Assembly: GCF_042652985.1 (NCBI RefSeq)
Contig: NZ_JBHSHQ010000059.1
Span: forward strand, 1 to 39,802
DNA: 39,802 nucleotides
Direction: 5' to 3'
Origin: Ruoffia tabacinasalis
Lineage (GTDB): Bacteria; Bacillota; Bacilli; Lactobacillales; Aerococcaceae
The translations under genes were made by a program, and so were the position numbers. Every line of letters begins with the position of its first letter. The first letter of the stretch is position 1. The notes below the pieces were generated by a model. That model searched no databases and was not told where the DNA came from. It worked only from the letters and a program-made list of their open reading frames with translations. Below, piece by piece: positions 16,390-25,032 of the stretch.

Positions 16390-16454
16390 TCAAATAACGC
16401 TTAAAAAACTTAAATAAATCAAAGGGAGTTTAATTATGGGCTATAATGAATTCG
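16390..16454 (+). promoter_or_regulatory. Promoter of the malate operon with two direct-repeat activator sites
   Basis: On the minus strand TTATTTGA (16390-16397) and TTATTTAA (16410-16417) are direct repeats exactly 20 bp apart, two helical turns. A perfect -10, TATAAT, is at 16442-16447. With a start near 16454 the repeats centre at -40.5 and -60.5, as expected for a response regulator dimer activating a promoter without a good -35. They resemble the TTATT(A/T)AA repeats I recall for MaeR of L. casei; that comparison is from memory. Confidence 0.6.
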
Positions 16455-16488
16455 GTTACAAAACAGGATTCAAATTAAGGGGGAATGA

Positions 16489-17796
16489 ATGATGGATGCA
16501 GTGGACAGTAGACTGCCAGTGTGGAAGCAACTTAGTCAAACTAAGGTTGGGCCTTTACAGTTACCGTGGTTTGTTGCATTTTCGATAGTTATATTTTTAG
16601 CTATCTATACTGAGACAGTTCCGGTTGATATGTTGGGTGGTTTTGGAATAATTTTAAGCTTAGGGTGGCTACTCGGAAAGATTGGAGGAGTCATACCTGG
16701 GTTAAATAAATTTGGAGGGTCAACGATTCTCTCGATGCTCGTACCGGCGGTACTGGTTATGTACAATCTATTACCAGATAATTCCATTCAAGCGGTGACG
16801 ATGTTAATGAGTGAGGCGAATTTTCTAGATCTATATGTTTTCTCTTTAGTAACAGGAAGTATTTTAGGGATGAATCGTCAAGTATTGGTTCAAGGTTTCG
16901 CCCGAATGGTTATTCCGATGTTAGTAGGGTTGGTTTTGGCAATGCTTATTCCAGCTGTCATAGGTCAATTCATTGGCTTGGGATTTGAAGATACGTTGTT
17001 TAATATTGTGACACCATCAATGGCTGGAGGAATTGGTGGTGGAGTTCTACCTTTAGCTTTAGGATATAGTGATATCCAAGGAATTGATTATGGTGAGATG
17101 GTAGCGACGTTGGCACCCGCATCGATTCTAGCTAACTTTTTCTCTATTGCTGGAGCGGCAATTGTGAGCCAATTAGGTGAGAGGCAACCTGCATTAACGG
17201 GTCAAGGTCAGCTTGTGAGACAAGGGGAAGATATGGTTATAGAAAATAACCGCAAAGAAACGCCGGTCAACTACCAATCGATAGGTATTGGATTGTTCTT
17301 GTTGGTAGCTGTCTATCTACTCGGGAATATCCTCCAAGGTATTATCGGCTTGCCTGCAGCAGTAATTGTCATCTTTGTTAGTACGGTTCTAAAATATTTT
17401 GATGTTTTACCTCGTTCGGTAGAAGATGGTGCCAAACAGTTGAATGGATTAATTTCAAATGTTTTTACAGCACCTTTAATGGTAGGTTTAGGAATTATTT
17501 ACTTGGACTTACAAGCAGTATTAGATATTTTAACGTGGCAATATTTAATCGTTGTCGTTTCGGTAGTTGTTGTTTTAGGATTAACAGGATTAATATTAAG
17601 TAAATATTTAAACATGTATCCTGTCGAGGCATCCATATTATCGCTGAACCAGTCTGCGATGGGAGGAACGGGAAATGTTGCGATTTTAGCAACATCAGAT
17701 CGTCAAAGTTTAATGCCATTTGCTCAAGTAGCAACGAGAATTGGTGGGGCAATTACAATTAGTTTAATGATTACATTAATGAAATTATTCGGATAA
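16489..17796 (+). CDS. maeP: 2-hydroxycarboxylate transporter, malate permease (MaeP/CitS family)
   Basis: A 435-aa membrane transporter of the 2HCT family. It has about eleven hydrophobic segments and the two re-entrant loop motifs of the family: GGIGGGVLPLALGYS in the first half and MGGTGNVAILATSDR near the C-terminus. These transporters import malate or citrate with cations. The downstream malic enzyme indicates malate. The start offers two adjacent ATG codons (16489 and 16492); AAGGGGG at about 16477-16483 suits either. It is divergent from the sensor kinase and co-transcribed with the malic enzyme. Confidence 0.92.
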   Translation: MMDAVDSRLPVWKQLSQTKVGPLQLPWFVAFSIVIFLAIYTETVPVDMLGGFGIILSLGWLLGKIGGVIPGLNKFGGSTILSMLVPAVLVMYNLLPDNSIQAVTMLMSEANFLDLYVFSLVTGSILGMNRQVLVQGFARMVIPMLVGLVLAMLIPAVIGQFIGLGFEDTLFNIVTPSMAGGIGGGVLPLALGYSDIQGIDYGEMVATLAPASILANFFSIAGAAIVSQLGERQPALTGQGQLVRQGEDMVIENNRKETPVNYQSIGIGLFLLVAVYLLGNILQGIIGLPAAVIVIFVSTVLKYFDVLPRSVEDGAKQLNGLISNVFTAPLMVGLGIIYLDLQAVLDILTWQYLIVVVSVVVVLGLTGLILSKYLNMYPVEASILSLNQSAMGGTGNVAILATSDRQSLMPFAQVATRIGGAITISLMITLMKLFG

Positions 17797-17814
17797 AGAA
17801 AGGAAATGATATAT

Positions 17815-18969
17815 ATGGTAGATGTAAGAAAAGAAGCACTAAAGATGAGTGAGCAATTAGGCGGTAAAATTGAGGTCAACGCAAAAGTAAGTATCACAAA
17901 TATGGAAGAATTATCCATTGCTTACACACCAGGGGTTGCGGCTGTTAGTTCTGCAATTGCTGAGAATAAAGCTGATGTTTACAAATACACAACGAAAAGA
18001 AACTTAGTGGCAGTTGTTACTGATGGTTCAGCAGTACTTGGTTTGGGAAATATTGGACCTGAAGCAGCGATTCCTGTTATGGAAGGAAAAGCAGCGTTGT
18101 TTAAAGCCTTCGCGGATGTAGATGCGGTGCCTATCTCACTAGACACACAAGATGTCGAAGAGATTATCTCACATGTTAAAGCAATTGCACCTTCATTCGG
18201 TGGAATTAATCTAGAAGACATTAGTGCACCACGTTGCTTTGAAATTGAGAGACGTTTGAAAGAAGAATTGGATATTCCAGTATTTCATGACGATCAACAC
18301 GGTACTGCCATTGTAGTTCTCGCTGCATTGTATAATGCGCTTAAAGTAGCAGGTAAAGAACTCGAATCGGCTAAAATTGTAATTAATGGTGGAGGCTCTG
18401 CTGGTACAGCGATTGTTAAGAAAATGTTAGCAGCTGGCGCAAAAAATATTGTTGTATGTGATATTGATGGAGCAATCTCAAAAGATGATCCTAGTTTAAG
18501 TGAAGCTCATAAGGAATTAGCTAATCTGACGAATCCAAATAATATCCAAGGAACACTGGAAGAAGCTATTAAAGAAGCTGATGTATTCGTTGGTGTATCT
18601 GCACCAGGAGTACTTAAGAAAGAATGGATTGCAACAATGAACGACAAGCCAATTATATTTGCAATGGCGAATCCAACTCCAGAAATTATGCCTGATGAAG
18701 CAAAAGAAGGTGGAGCATTTATTGCAGCAACAGGTCGAAGCGACTTCCCTAACCAAATTAATAATGTGCTAGCATTCCCAGGAATCTTCCGTGGAGCTTT
18801 AGATGCTCATGCATCAGACATTACTGAGGAAATGCAATTAGCAGCCGCACGAGGAATTGCGAGTGTTATTCCAGAAGATGAGTTAAGTGTTGAAAATATT
18901 ATACCAAATGCATTCAATCCTGAGGTTGCCAAAGTGGTAGCTGATAGTGTACGCAATGCGTCGAAATAA
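17815..18969 (+). CDS. maeE: Malic enzyme (NAD-type, decarboxylating malate dehydrogenase)
   Basis: A 384-aa short-form malic enzyme that converts malate to pyruvate and CO2. It shows the N-terminal AYTPGVAAV, the substrate/metal region FGGINLEDISAPRCFEIE, the FHDDQHGTAIVV signature and the nucleotide loop INGGGSAGTAI. IFAMANPTPEI near the end is also conserved. I chose the ATG at 17815 because AGGA lies 10 bases upstream; the ATG at 17806 is only one base from it. The gene starts 18 bases after the transporter stop. Together with the two-component system it lets the cell use malate as a carbon source. Confidence 0.94.
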   Translation: MVDVRKEALKMSEQLGGKIEVNAKVSITNMEELSIAYTPGVAAVSSAIAENKADVYKYTTKRNLVAVVTDGSAVLGLGNIGPEAAIPVMEGKAALFKAFADVDAVPISLDTQDVEEIISHVKAIAPSFGGINLEDISAPRCFEIERRLKEELDIPVFHDDQHGTAIVVLAALYNALKVAGKELESAKIVINGGGSAGTAIVKKMLAAGAKNIVVCDIDGAISKDDPSLSEAHKELANLTNPNNIQGTLEEAIKEADVFVGVSAPGVLKKEWIATMNDKPIIFAMANPTPEIMPDEAKEGGAFIAATGRSDFPNQINNVLAFPGIFRGALDAHASDITEEMQLAAARGIASVIPEDELSVENIIPNAFNPEVAKVVADSVRNASK

Positions 18970-18980
18970 TTAGAAGATGA

Positions 18981-19012
18981 AGACTAGGGCGAGTGAGCCT
19001 TGGTCTTTTTTT
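18981..19012 (+). terminator. Terminator of the maePE operon
   Basis: AGACTAGGGC pairs with GCCTTGGTCT (with G-T pairs) and is followed by a T run, 11 bases after the malic enzyme stop. Confidence 0.82.
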
Positions 19013-19064
19013 ATTTATCTGGAATTATAAGGTGATTATCTTAAGGTTTTTGAGGTAAGAGGGT

Positions 19065-20370
19065 GTCAAGTCCATAATCTTGTGTAAAAGTCTCAATGTA
19101 GTTATATCATCTGGTCATCATGCCAATTACACTTGTAAGAATGTCCGAGCGTTATTTTCCCAATTTTCGTGGAAATCAATTAATATCGAACCGATTAAAC
19201 GCTCTGCAGAGGCTATATTTGGATAAATTCCAATCACTCTGTCTCGCCGTCTAATTTCACGATTCAGACGCTCAACTGAATTGGTTGTGCGCAACGAAAC
19301 ATGAAAAGCTTCGGGTTCTAACATATATTGAATCGCATCCTCAAAACCATTATCTAAAATCTTTAAGGCTTCAGTATACTTGGATTATCTTTAAGTTGCG
19401 ATTCATAGGCTTGTTTCAACTCACGCGCATGTTGTTGTGTTGGTGCTTGGAGGATCTTTCTAAGCATTTTTCTTTCTTCTTTACTGTTCTTTTTAGGCAT
19501 TACATCAATAATGTTTCTAATAAAGTGAAATGTACAGCGTTGCCAAATAGTCCCTACAAAAACTTTACGAATCGCTTTTTTCAGTCCAGCATGGGCATCA
19601 GAAATAACCATGGTTGGTGTCTGTAGTCCACGCGAGCGTAAATCTAGAAAGAAGCGTGACCAGGCTGCTTCGGTTTCTTCTTCTGAGACCATAAAACCGA
19701 CGATTTCTCGTTTATTTATATCATTAACACCTTGGGCGATATAAACAGCTTTAGACACGACGCGATTGTCCTCTCTCACTTTGATATACATTGCGTCTAC
19801 ATATAAGTAACGAAATTTAGAGTGCGATAACGACCGTTGTTTAAACGCTTCAATTTGTGGATCTAATTCCTGCATGATGTCTGAGACAAAGGACTTGGAT
19901 ACATTTTCGCCACAGAGATGTTCCACTATTTTCGTGACTTTTCGAGTAGAAACACCCATAATGACCATCTCAATCATCCCAAGGACAAACGCTTTATCCA
20001 TCCGCTGGTAGCTGTTAAACACGTCTGTTTTAAACTCGCCTGATCTCGTCCGTGGTACTTTTAAGTTGATGCTCCCGATATTTAGCATGAGGTCCCGTTC
20101 GTAATAGCCATTCCGCTGATCTTTTCGTTCCGAAGTCCGTTCATAGTTCTCTGCTTTAATGTAGCGATCACGTTCAACTTCCATATAAGCGTTAAAGACA
20201 GTGACAGCTAATGATTTCATCATCGCATTCATATCGCTATTCATGACTGCCTCTGTTAATTCTTCTAAATTTAAGGTAATATTTAATTGAGCCATAATAA
20301 TCTTCCTTTCAATGTTTGTCTGTCAACTACATTGTACCAAAGAGATTATTATGGTTTTTTACTTTTACAC
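19065..20370 (-). mobile_element. IS256-family element lacking one end
   Basis: The end beyond the transposase stop is GTCAAGTCCATAATCTTGTG followed by TAAAA (19065-19089). The opposite end, upstream of the transposase start, should be its inverse. Only TTTTACACAA (20363-20372) remains, and then the sequence becomes a copy of the intergenic palindrome. The element is therefore truncated at its left end and should not transpose by itself. The transposase is also frameshifted. Confidence 0.85.
19127..20295 (-). pseudogene. IS256-family mutator-type transposase, frameshifted
   Basis: The N-terminal 310 residues and the C-terminal part (readable to 19127) lie in different frames. Near 19380 the frame leaves KDNP and ends at ILKP; adding one A (CCAAG to CCAAAG) would restore DNPKYTEALKILDNG and join the two parts. 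The catalytic residues are visible: Asp in LYVDAMYIKV, Asp in VISDAHAGLKKA, and Glu in NSVERLNREIRRR, the last located after the frameshift. Family features such as the CxxH-containing TIWQRCTFHFIRN are present. A single-base deletion makes it inactive. Confidence 0.9.
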
Positions 20371-20407
20371 AACTAAAGACAAACCGCACATCCATTTGGC
20401 TTGAGTT
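20371..20407 (+). repeat. Single copy of the intergenic palindrome at the IS256 end
   Basis: AACTAAAGACAAACCG, CACAT, CCATTTGGCTTGAGTT. Its left arm AACTAAAG and preceding ACAC match the second unit of array A (12364-12380). It is fused directly to the truncated end of the IS256 element. Confidence 0.85.
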
Positions 20408-20426
20408 CCGCTCTAAATAACAAAAA

Positions 20427-20460
20427 AGCTTGGAAACCGAGTTTCCTCAGCTTCCAAGCT
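20427..20460 (-). terminator. Terminator of the PepSY protein gene
   Basis: AGCTTGGAA and TTCCAAGCT form a perfect 9-bp stem. On the minus strand it is followed by an A-poor T run (TTTTTTG), about 33 bases after the stop at 20493. Confidence 0.78.
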
Positions 20461-20492
20461 CCATTTTTATTGATAACTATAACCAATTATTT

Positions 20493-21440
20493 TTATTCGA
20501 CACTAGATTCTTCTGACTCTACAGACTCTTCAACAGATTCTTCTGCTTCATCGGCCGATTCTTCAGCTGACTCTTCAGATTCCTCTTGCTCAGGACTTTC
20601 GATGACAGATCCAGCTAGAGCGTCAATAACCACTTCTTCACTCATCATCGCTTCTGGTTCTTCAACTTCTACTGTCCAGATAGGACCTTCTTCTTGATCT
20701 TCTTCAGGTTGTAAGAAATCCCAGAAATCTGACGCATCTGCTTTTAGATTCCAATGGATTGCTTCTCCGTTTTCAACTTCACCTAAAGCTAATTCAGTTG
20801 CTGCATCGATTGTAATGACGCTTTCCATATCTAATGTTGGGCGTTCTTCTTCAGTCGGTGCTTCTTCTGAAGTTGCTGACTCATCTTCTGCAGCGTCTTC
20901 AACAATAGAATCGTCTGACAGTTCAGCAGACTCTTCGTTTTCGACAATGTCCGCTTCATCGGCTACTTCGCCTTCTACCGGATCAGATTCAACTGATTCG
21001 CTTGTCGCGTCCTCAGCTGCATCGTCGCCATCTAAGAAATCGAATAAGCCTTCATTGAAGCCACTTTCTTCAACTTCACCGTCTTGCCATACAACTTCTA
21101 ATTCAATATCTTCTTCTGCATTAAACGCATTTACAGTAATATTGTAAAGTTGCTCATCACGATTGTATTCTACATCAATCTCTTCAACTTCTGCATCTGG
21201 GTATTCAGATTCTAACATTGTGATAGCTTCTTCAAGTCCCATTTGCACATCACTTGCTTCTACATCTGCGGCTTCTTCAGTAGATTCTTCCGCCACTGAT
21301 TCCTCTGCTGCCGATTCTTCAACAACTTCTGACGTTTCCTCTTCGCTACTTACTTCCTCAGCATAAGCTAAAGGCGCCACACTGACTAATAACGAAGCAC
21401 TTAAACTCACTAACAACATTTGACGTAATGATTTTTTCAT
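20493..21440 (-). CDS. Secreted acidic Ser/Glu-rich protein with PepSY-like domains
   Basis: A 315-aa exported protein. A signal peptide (residues 1-27) ends at APLAYA before EEV, with no lipobox and no LPXTG sorting signal. Low-complexity Glu/Ser/Ala stretches separate two PepSY-like regions: GLEEAITMLESEYPDAEVEEIDVEY (about 67-91) followed by YNITVNAF and VVWQDGEVEE, and a second one around TIDAATELALGEVENGEAIHW. PepSY domains are found in peptidase propeptides and secreted inhibitors. The protein is extremely acidic, so cation binding at the surface is also possible. The divergent neighbour is a CorA-type cation channel. The role is unknown. Confidence 0.75.
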   Translation of the reverse strand: MKKSLRQMLLVSLSASLLVSVAPLAYAEEVSSEEETSEVVEESAAEESVAEESTEEAADVEASDVQMGLEEAITMLESEYPDAEVEEIDVEYNRDEQLYNITVNAFNAEEDIELEVVWQDGEVEESGFNEGLFDFLDGDDAAEDATSESVESDPVEGEVADEADIVENEESAELSDDSIVEDAAEDESATSEEAPTEEERPTLDMESVITIDAATELALGEVENGEAIHWNLKADASDFWDFLQPEEDQEEGPIWTVEVEEPEAMMSEEVVIDALAGSVIESPEQEESEESAEESADEAEESVEESVESEESSVE

Positions 21441-21493
21441 AATGAATCCTCCTTAGGAATTAACTTTTTGAAACATTCGTCTGACTTAATGCC

Positions 21494-21522
21494 ATTATAT
21501 AAAAACGCTTTCTAAATGTAAA
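21494..21522 (-). promoter_or_regulatory. Promoter of the PepSY protein gene, with a possible cre site
   Basis: On the minus strand TTTACA (21517-21522) and TATAAT (21494-21499) are separated by exactly 17 bases, a strong sigma-A promoter. The spacer contains AGAAAGCGTTTTTA, which resembles a catabolite-response element (TGNAANCGNNNNCA) with two mismatches. The cre reading is weak. Confidence 0.6.
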
Positions 21523-21701
21523 ATAATTGAACTTAGAATATAAATTTTTTTATAACATCATGCGTAAAACCAAATATATTAACTTTTCTGAAAAAAGAAA
21601 TAAATTAAAATTTCTATAGATATATAAAGATAACAGCGCTTTTGTTACTAGAACATACTTTAACGTTTAAACTTAATATAACCAATAAAGGAGGTAATAA
21701 T

Positions 21702-22643
21702 ATGGCTCAAACATTTAAATTTAAAGATGGCAAGTTTACTGAATCTAGTAGCGACGAGGCAAGTGTACTTTTCTTTCACTCCCTTTCAAGTGAAGACAAA
21801 CAAGACTATGTCGCGCACTTTAATTTACCCAGTGATGTTTTTGCTCTTGATGAGATTCCTTCCGTTGCCCCTCGCTTCGAGGAAATTCCCCATCAAGATT
21901 CTGATGATTCTTTAGTTATTGTATTTTCGAACGTCTCAAATGGAAACAATCATATTCCAGTCGAAGACCGTTTTGAAACATTGACCTTTATTTTACAGAA
22001 CGAGCAATTATTTTGCTTCTTACAAGAAGATTCAGTTTTCGATCAAAACTTAATCCATCATTATAAAGACAAGTTTGACTCAATTGAATCTGTTCTAGTT
22101 TATGCGGGAATTCTAATGTATTCAAATTTATATGCCGAATTACAACAGCAAAAAGTAGCCATCGATGATTTAAATAACAAAGCCAAAAATTCTACGAGTG
22201 GAGATGTCCTTCGAAAAGTAGCTGATACAGAACGGAATCTCGTTATTTTAGAACACACGATTGAAACCTTGGATGAAACGGTATCAAAGTTATTAGCAAC
22301 TGAAACATTCACTAACAAACTTGACAACTCAGCACTAGAGTACGACCTTAAGTGGTATAACCGTCAAGTCATAAAGCTTGTCCACGTTTACCGTGACTTA
22401 TTAGATAGTGTCAGCAGTTTATTTTCAGATCTTGTCAGCGACAACTTAAATAAATTAATGAAATTCTTAAACTCGCTCTCACTTGTTCTCGCTTCAGCCA
22501 GTTTAATTTCCGAGTTTTGGGGAATTAACGCCGGAGGCTTACCAGGAGAAAATTCTGATTACGGAACACTTGGAGTCCTCATTTTGGTTGTTATCTCAAC
22601 TGCTTCAATGGCTATCTTCTTAAAGAAAAAAGATTACTTTTAA
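21702..22643 (+). CDS. CorA-family divalent cation transporter with GIN motif
   Basis: A 313-aa protein: a cytoplasmic alpha/beta domain, a long helical region (about 140-255) and two C-terminal membrane helices (about 255-305) with a Lys-rich tail (KKKDYF). Between the helices the loop reads WGINAGGLPG, where Mg transporters of the family have GMN. GIN has been reported in ZntB-type members, so Zn or another cation is possible. I chose the ATG at 21702 because AAAGGAGGT lies 8 bases before it; the longer frame from 21642 has no ribosome site. It is transcribed away from the PepSY gene. Confidence 0.85.
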   Translation: MAQTFKFKDGKFTESSSDEASVLFFHSLSSEDKQDYVAHFNLPSDVFALDEIPSVAPRFEEIPHQDSDDSLVIVFSNVSNGNNHIPVEDRFETLTFILQNEQLFCFLQEDSVFDQNLIHHYKDKFDSIESVLVYAGILMYSNLYAELQQQKVAIDDLNNKAKNSTSGDVLRKVADTERNLVILEHTIETLDETVSKLLATETFTNKLDNSALEYDLKWYNRQVIKLVHVYRDLLDSVSSLFSDLVSDNLNKLMKFLNSLSLVLASASLISEFWGINAGGLPGENSDYGTLGVLILVVISTASMAIFLKKKDYF

Positions 22644-22647
22644 ACGT

Positions 22648-22685
22648 CAAACACACCCATGAATCATTTCACGGGTGTGTGTTTG
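22648..22685. terminator. Bidirectional terminator between the CorA-type gene and the DUF6933-like gene
   Basis: CAAACACACCC pairs with GGGTGTGTGTTTG (a 2-base bulge). It lies between two convergent stop codons at 22643 and 22691. Confidence 0.75.
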
Positions 22686-22690
22686 CGTTA

Positions 22691-23650
22691 TTAATAATCA
22701 ATATCGAATGAAGTATAAATGAACAAACTCTTACCCGCTTCGACACTTTCGCCAATGACATCTTTAATTTCTTTATGTTGAGAAGCAGTTATTTTATGCG
22801 CGTCGGCTAAAAATCGGTAATATTTCTTCAACGAAGTCCCCATCTGTTGCACGCCTGTTTGCGACTGAACAATCCCTTTATCAACGATATAACCACTCAA
22901 GAATAGAGTTAAAAAGTCAAGTTCGTTTAAGTCAGGTTGATAACTTCGATATACTAGTAATTCTTGCACATATAGATTTGCATTATCGTTATGCCGTTTT
23001 ACAACTTTGTCACTCAGCTCTAGCTCTTCTTTTAAATAAATGCCAAAAGCAGCGATCGCTTCATTAGTATTAGCCTTAAACGACGTATCAACGAATTCCG
23101 TCTCTTCTTCTTTAAACTCATTGTCTAAAATATCTAAGTGATTTTCAAAAGCCATGCGAGTTGTTTCGTCTGCTGTTTTGTAATCATTCGACGAGAAGAT
23201 ATGGTCATTCAAAGCCGCCATTATTCTAACTTGAGGAACTCGCTCCCAATCTAAAGGAAAATACTCTAGTAAATAAATATAGTTATTCACAATACTTGAA
23301 ATCGTTCGGTTATGATTTTTGTTTACTTTAATACTTCGAGCATTTTCAAAATAACGGCGGATTTTTCCTTTTGGAATACCAAGCATTTGAAAAGCCAGTT
23401 GAATGCCATCTTCAATATGGGCATCTAATTGTTTCTTCTCCGTCGCATTGATATCCGCTAAAACGACCGGTAAAAAGGTTAAATCATTGACTAAAAACAA
23501 AACCTTTTTACGATTTACTGTAACGTAATTAACATGCCAAGAATAAAATGGATTTGTTTTTGAGAAATGTTTGGCACTTTTTTCATTGTCTACTTTCTCA
23601 ATGTACGAAAACAAAGGTAATGTTTTTTTCGTTGGATTCATTACTAACAT
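22691..23650 (-). CDS. DUF6933-like N-terminal domain protein of unknown function
   Basis: A 319-aa soluble protein. The first 120 residues (SWHVNYVTVNRKKVLFLVNDLTFLPV, then IRRYFENARSIKVNKNHNRTISSIVN) look like the DUF6933 family. The second half (about 195-300) is helical, with KEELELSDKVVKRHNDNANLYVQELLVY and a run ending GTSLKKYYRFLADAHKI. It resembles a helical segment commonly found with such proteins. There is no known enzymatic motif. A GAGGGGAG ribosome site precedes the ATG. It lies 31 bases downstream of uvsE on the same strand and may be co-transcribed with it. Confidence 0.65.
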   Translation of the reverse strand: MLVMNPTKKTLPLFSYIEKVDNEKSAKHFSKTNPFYSWHVNYVTVNRKKVLFLVNDLTFLPVVLADINATEKKQLDAHIEDGIQLAFQMLGIPKGKIRRYFENARSIKVNKNHNRTISSIVNNYIYLLEYFPLDWERVPQVRIMAALNDHIFSSNDYKTADETTRMAFENHLDILDNEFKEEETEFVDTSFKANTNEAIAAFGIYLKEELELSDKVVKRHNDNANLYVQELLVYRSYQPDLNELDFLTLFLSGYIVDKGIVQSQTGVQQMGTSLKKYYRFLADAHKITASQHKEIKDVIGESVEAGKSLFIYTSFDIDY

Positions 23651-23680
23651 AATATCTCCCCTCTCTTAATTCCACATTTT

Positions 23681-24949
23681 TTATTCATTAAAATACAAAC
23701 TCTTCTCCAAATAATCATTCGGATATTTCTTCAACAACCGCTTAAAGAACTGACGTAATTGACGCGAAGTTATTTCATTTGCTTGATACCTTGCGATATT
23801 TTTTTGATACGTCGCTGTCTCTTTGCTCGTTGCTTGCTTATTGAAGTAACCCCAAATATGTTGTGCTGCATTCACTTCTGCGCCCACATTCTCTGGCGCC
23901 ACCTCAGCTTCTTCCAACAGTTCAATGAACAGCAAAAAATTAACATGTTGCTTATCTTTTAAAACATCCCGTATCTTCTGATAGATCCCAGCAGACTTAG
24001 CCAGAACGGAATACTTCCGCTTCGCCCACAGTTTCTCCGCAGCAGCCACATCTTGGTCCAAGTATACTTGAATCTTTTCTGCAGACCGATTCTTATCTTT
24101 AACTTCTAACATAATATCGAGAGGATACATATCAGGAAGTTGCTTTAGAAAAGCGACAAAAAATTTGATCGCTATCGTTTGGGAATGGGCACCGGCTTTT
24201 TTTCCAGGCGCTTGTTGACTGTAATGAATTTTTTGACGACCATCTGCTTCTTGAAATGTTTGCCCTGCTACTTGAATATACTCAGCCATTGGTGTTGGGT
24301 CGTCGGGCCGGCGAACTTCATGATGCAAATTATCAAAAATAACGGGTAATCCGGTCTGCTCACTAATAGAAAGAACATCATGAATACTATATAAACGCTC
24401 ATCGTTTTCAATCACTAAATGCCCGCGCACGCGTTTAGATAACTGATTGGCTTGGTCAATAAAGCGTGCCATTGCGGCTTCTTTATCACCATACACCCCA
24501 CCAATATGGATTATGATTTTGTTCGTCTGATTGCCTCCAAGTAGTTCTAACAATTCCGAATGGTACTCCAAGTCGTCAATCGCTCGTTGGACCACATTCA
24601 TATCCATGGAATTCAAGACCGTATACTGTCCTGGATGCATCGAAATTCGTAACTGAGTTGATTGTACTTTGTCTTTAATACGATGGAACGTTGATTCAAA
24701 ATACTCTTTCCAATCCAGGTCCACACCCTCTTTAGGCTTCGTCGCAAAAGGAATGAGATCACTCGATAGACGTAGTAAACCGATGCCGTGATCCACTGTA
24801 TAAGTAATCATCTCTTCCAATGTCGCCAGATTCCACTCAATCAATTCAATCCATTTGTCATTTGTTAAATTATCAAAACGGCATGTCTTGAATCCTTGGC
24901 TAATATCGGGATTCAAACACGCGTAACCAATTCTTACATCTTGATTCAT
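23681..24949 (-). CDS. uvsE: UV damage endonuclease UvsE (UVDE)
   Basis: A 422-aa TIM-barrel endonuclease that nicks DNA 5' of UV photoproducts and abasic sites, starting the alternative excision repair pathway. The start RIGYACLNPDISQGFKTCRF is typical of UVDE. Metal ligands sit in the expected segments: RISMHPGQYTVLNS, IIHIGGVYGDKEAAM, VIENDERLYSIHDVL and VIFDNLHHEV. The protein is longer than the Thermus enzyme because of a C-terminal helical region (about 300-422). I chose the ATG at 24949 because AAAGGAG is 7 bases upstream; the longer frame to 25027 lacks a ribosome site. Confidence 0.93.
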   Translation of the reverse strand: MNQDVRIGYACLNPDISQGFKTCRFDNLTNDKWIELIEWNLATLEEMITYTVDHGIGLLRLSSDLIPFATKPKEGVDLDWKEYFESTFHRIKDKVQSTQLRISMHPGQYTVLNSMDMNVVQRAIDDLEYHSELLELLGGNQTNKIIIHIGGVYGDKEAAMARFIDQANQLSKRVRGHLVIENDERLYSIHDVLSISEQTGLPVIFDNLHHEVRRPDDPTPMAEYIQVAGQTFQEADGRQKIHYSQQAPGKKAGAHSQTIAIKFFVAFLKQLPDMYPLDIMLEVKDKNRSAEKIQVYLDQDVAAAEKLWAKRKYSVLAKSAGIYQKIRDVLKDKQHVNFLLFIELLEEAEVAPENVGAEVNAAQHIWGYFNKQATSKETATYQKNIARYQANEITSRQLRQFFKRLLKKYPNDYLEKSLYFNE

Positions 24950-25032
24950 AAGTGACTCCTTTGTCTTTTGATTTATCATACTAAAAATAAAAAGAAAGAT
25001 GGCATAAAATGCTCTCTTTCTTTTCATTAAAT

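Noticed and set aside
16436..16492. An 18-codon upstream ORF overlapping the maeP start (ATGA)
   Set aside because: It has a fair ribosome site, but the perfect -10 TATAAT lies inside it at 16442-16447, so the transcript would start downstream of its ATG.
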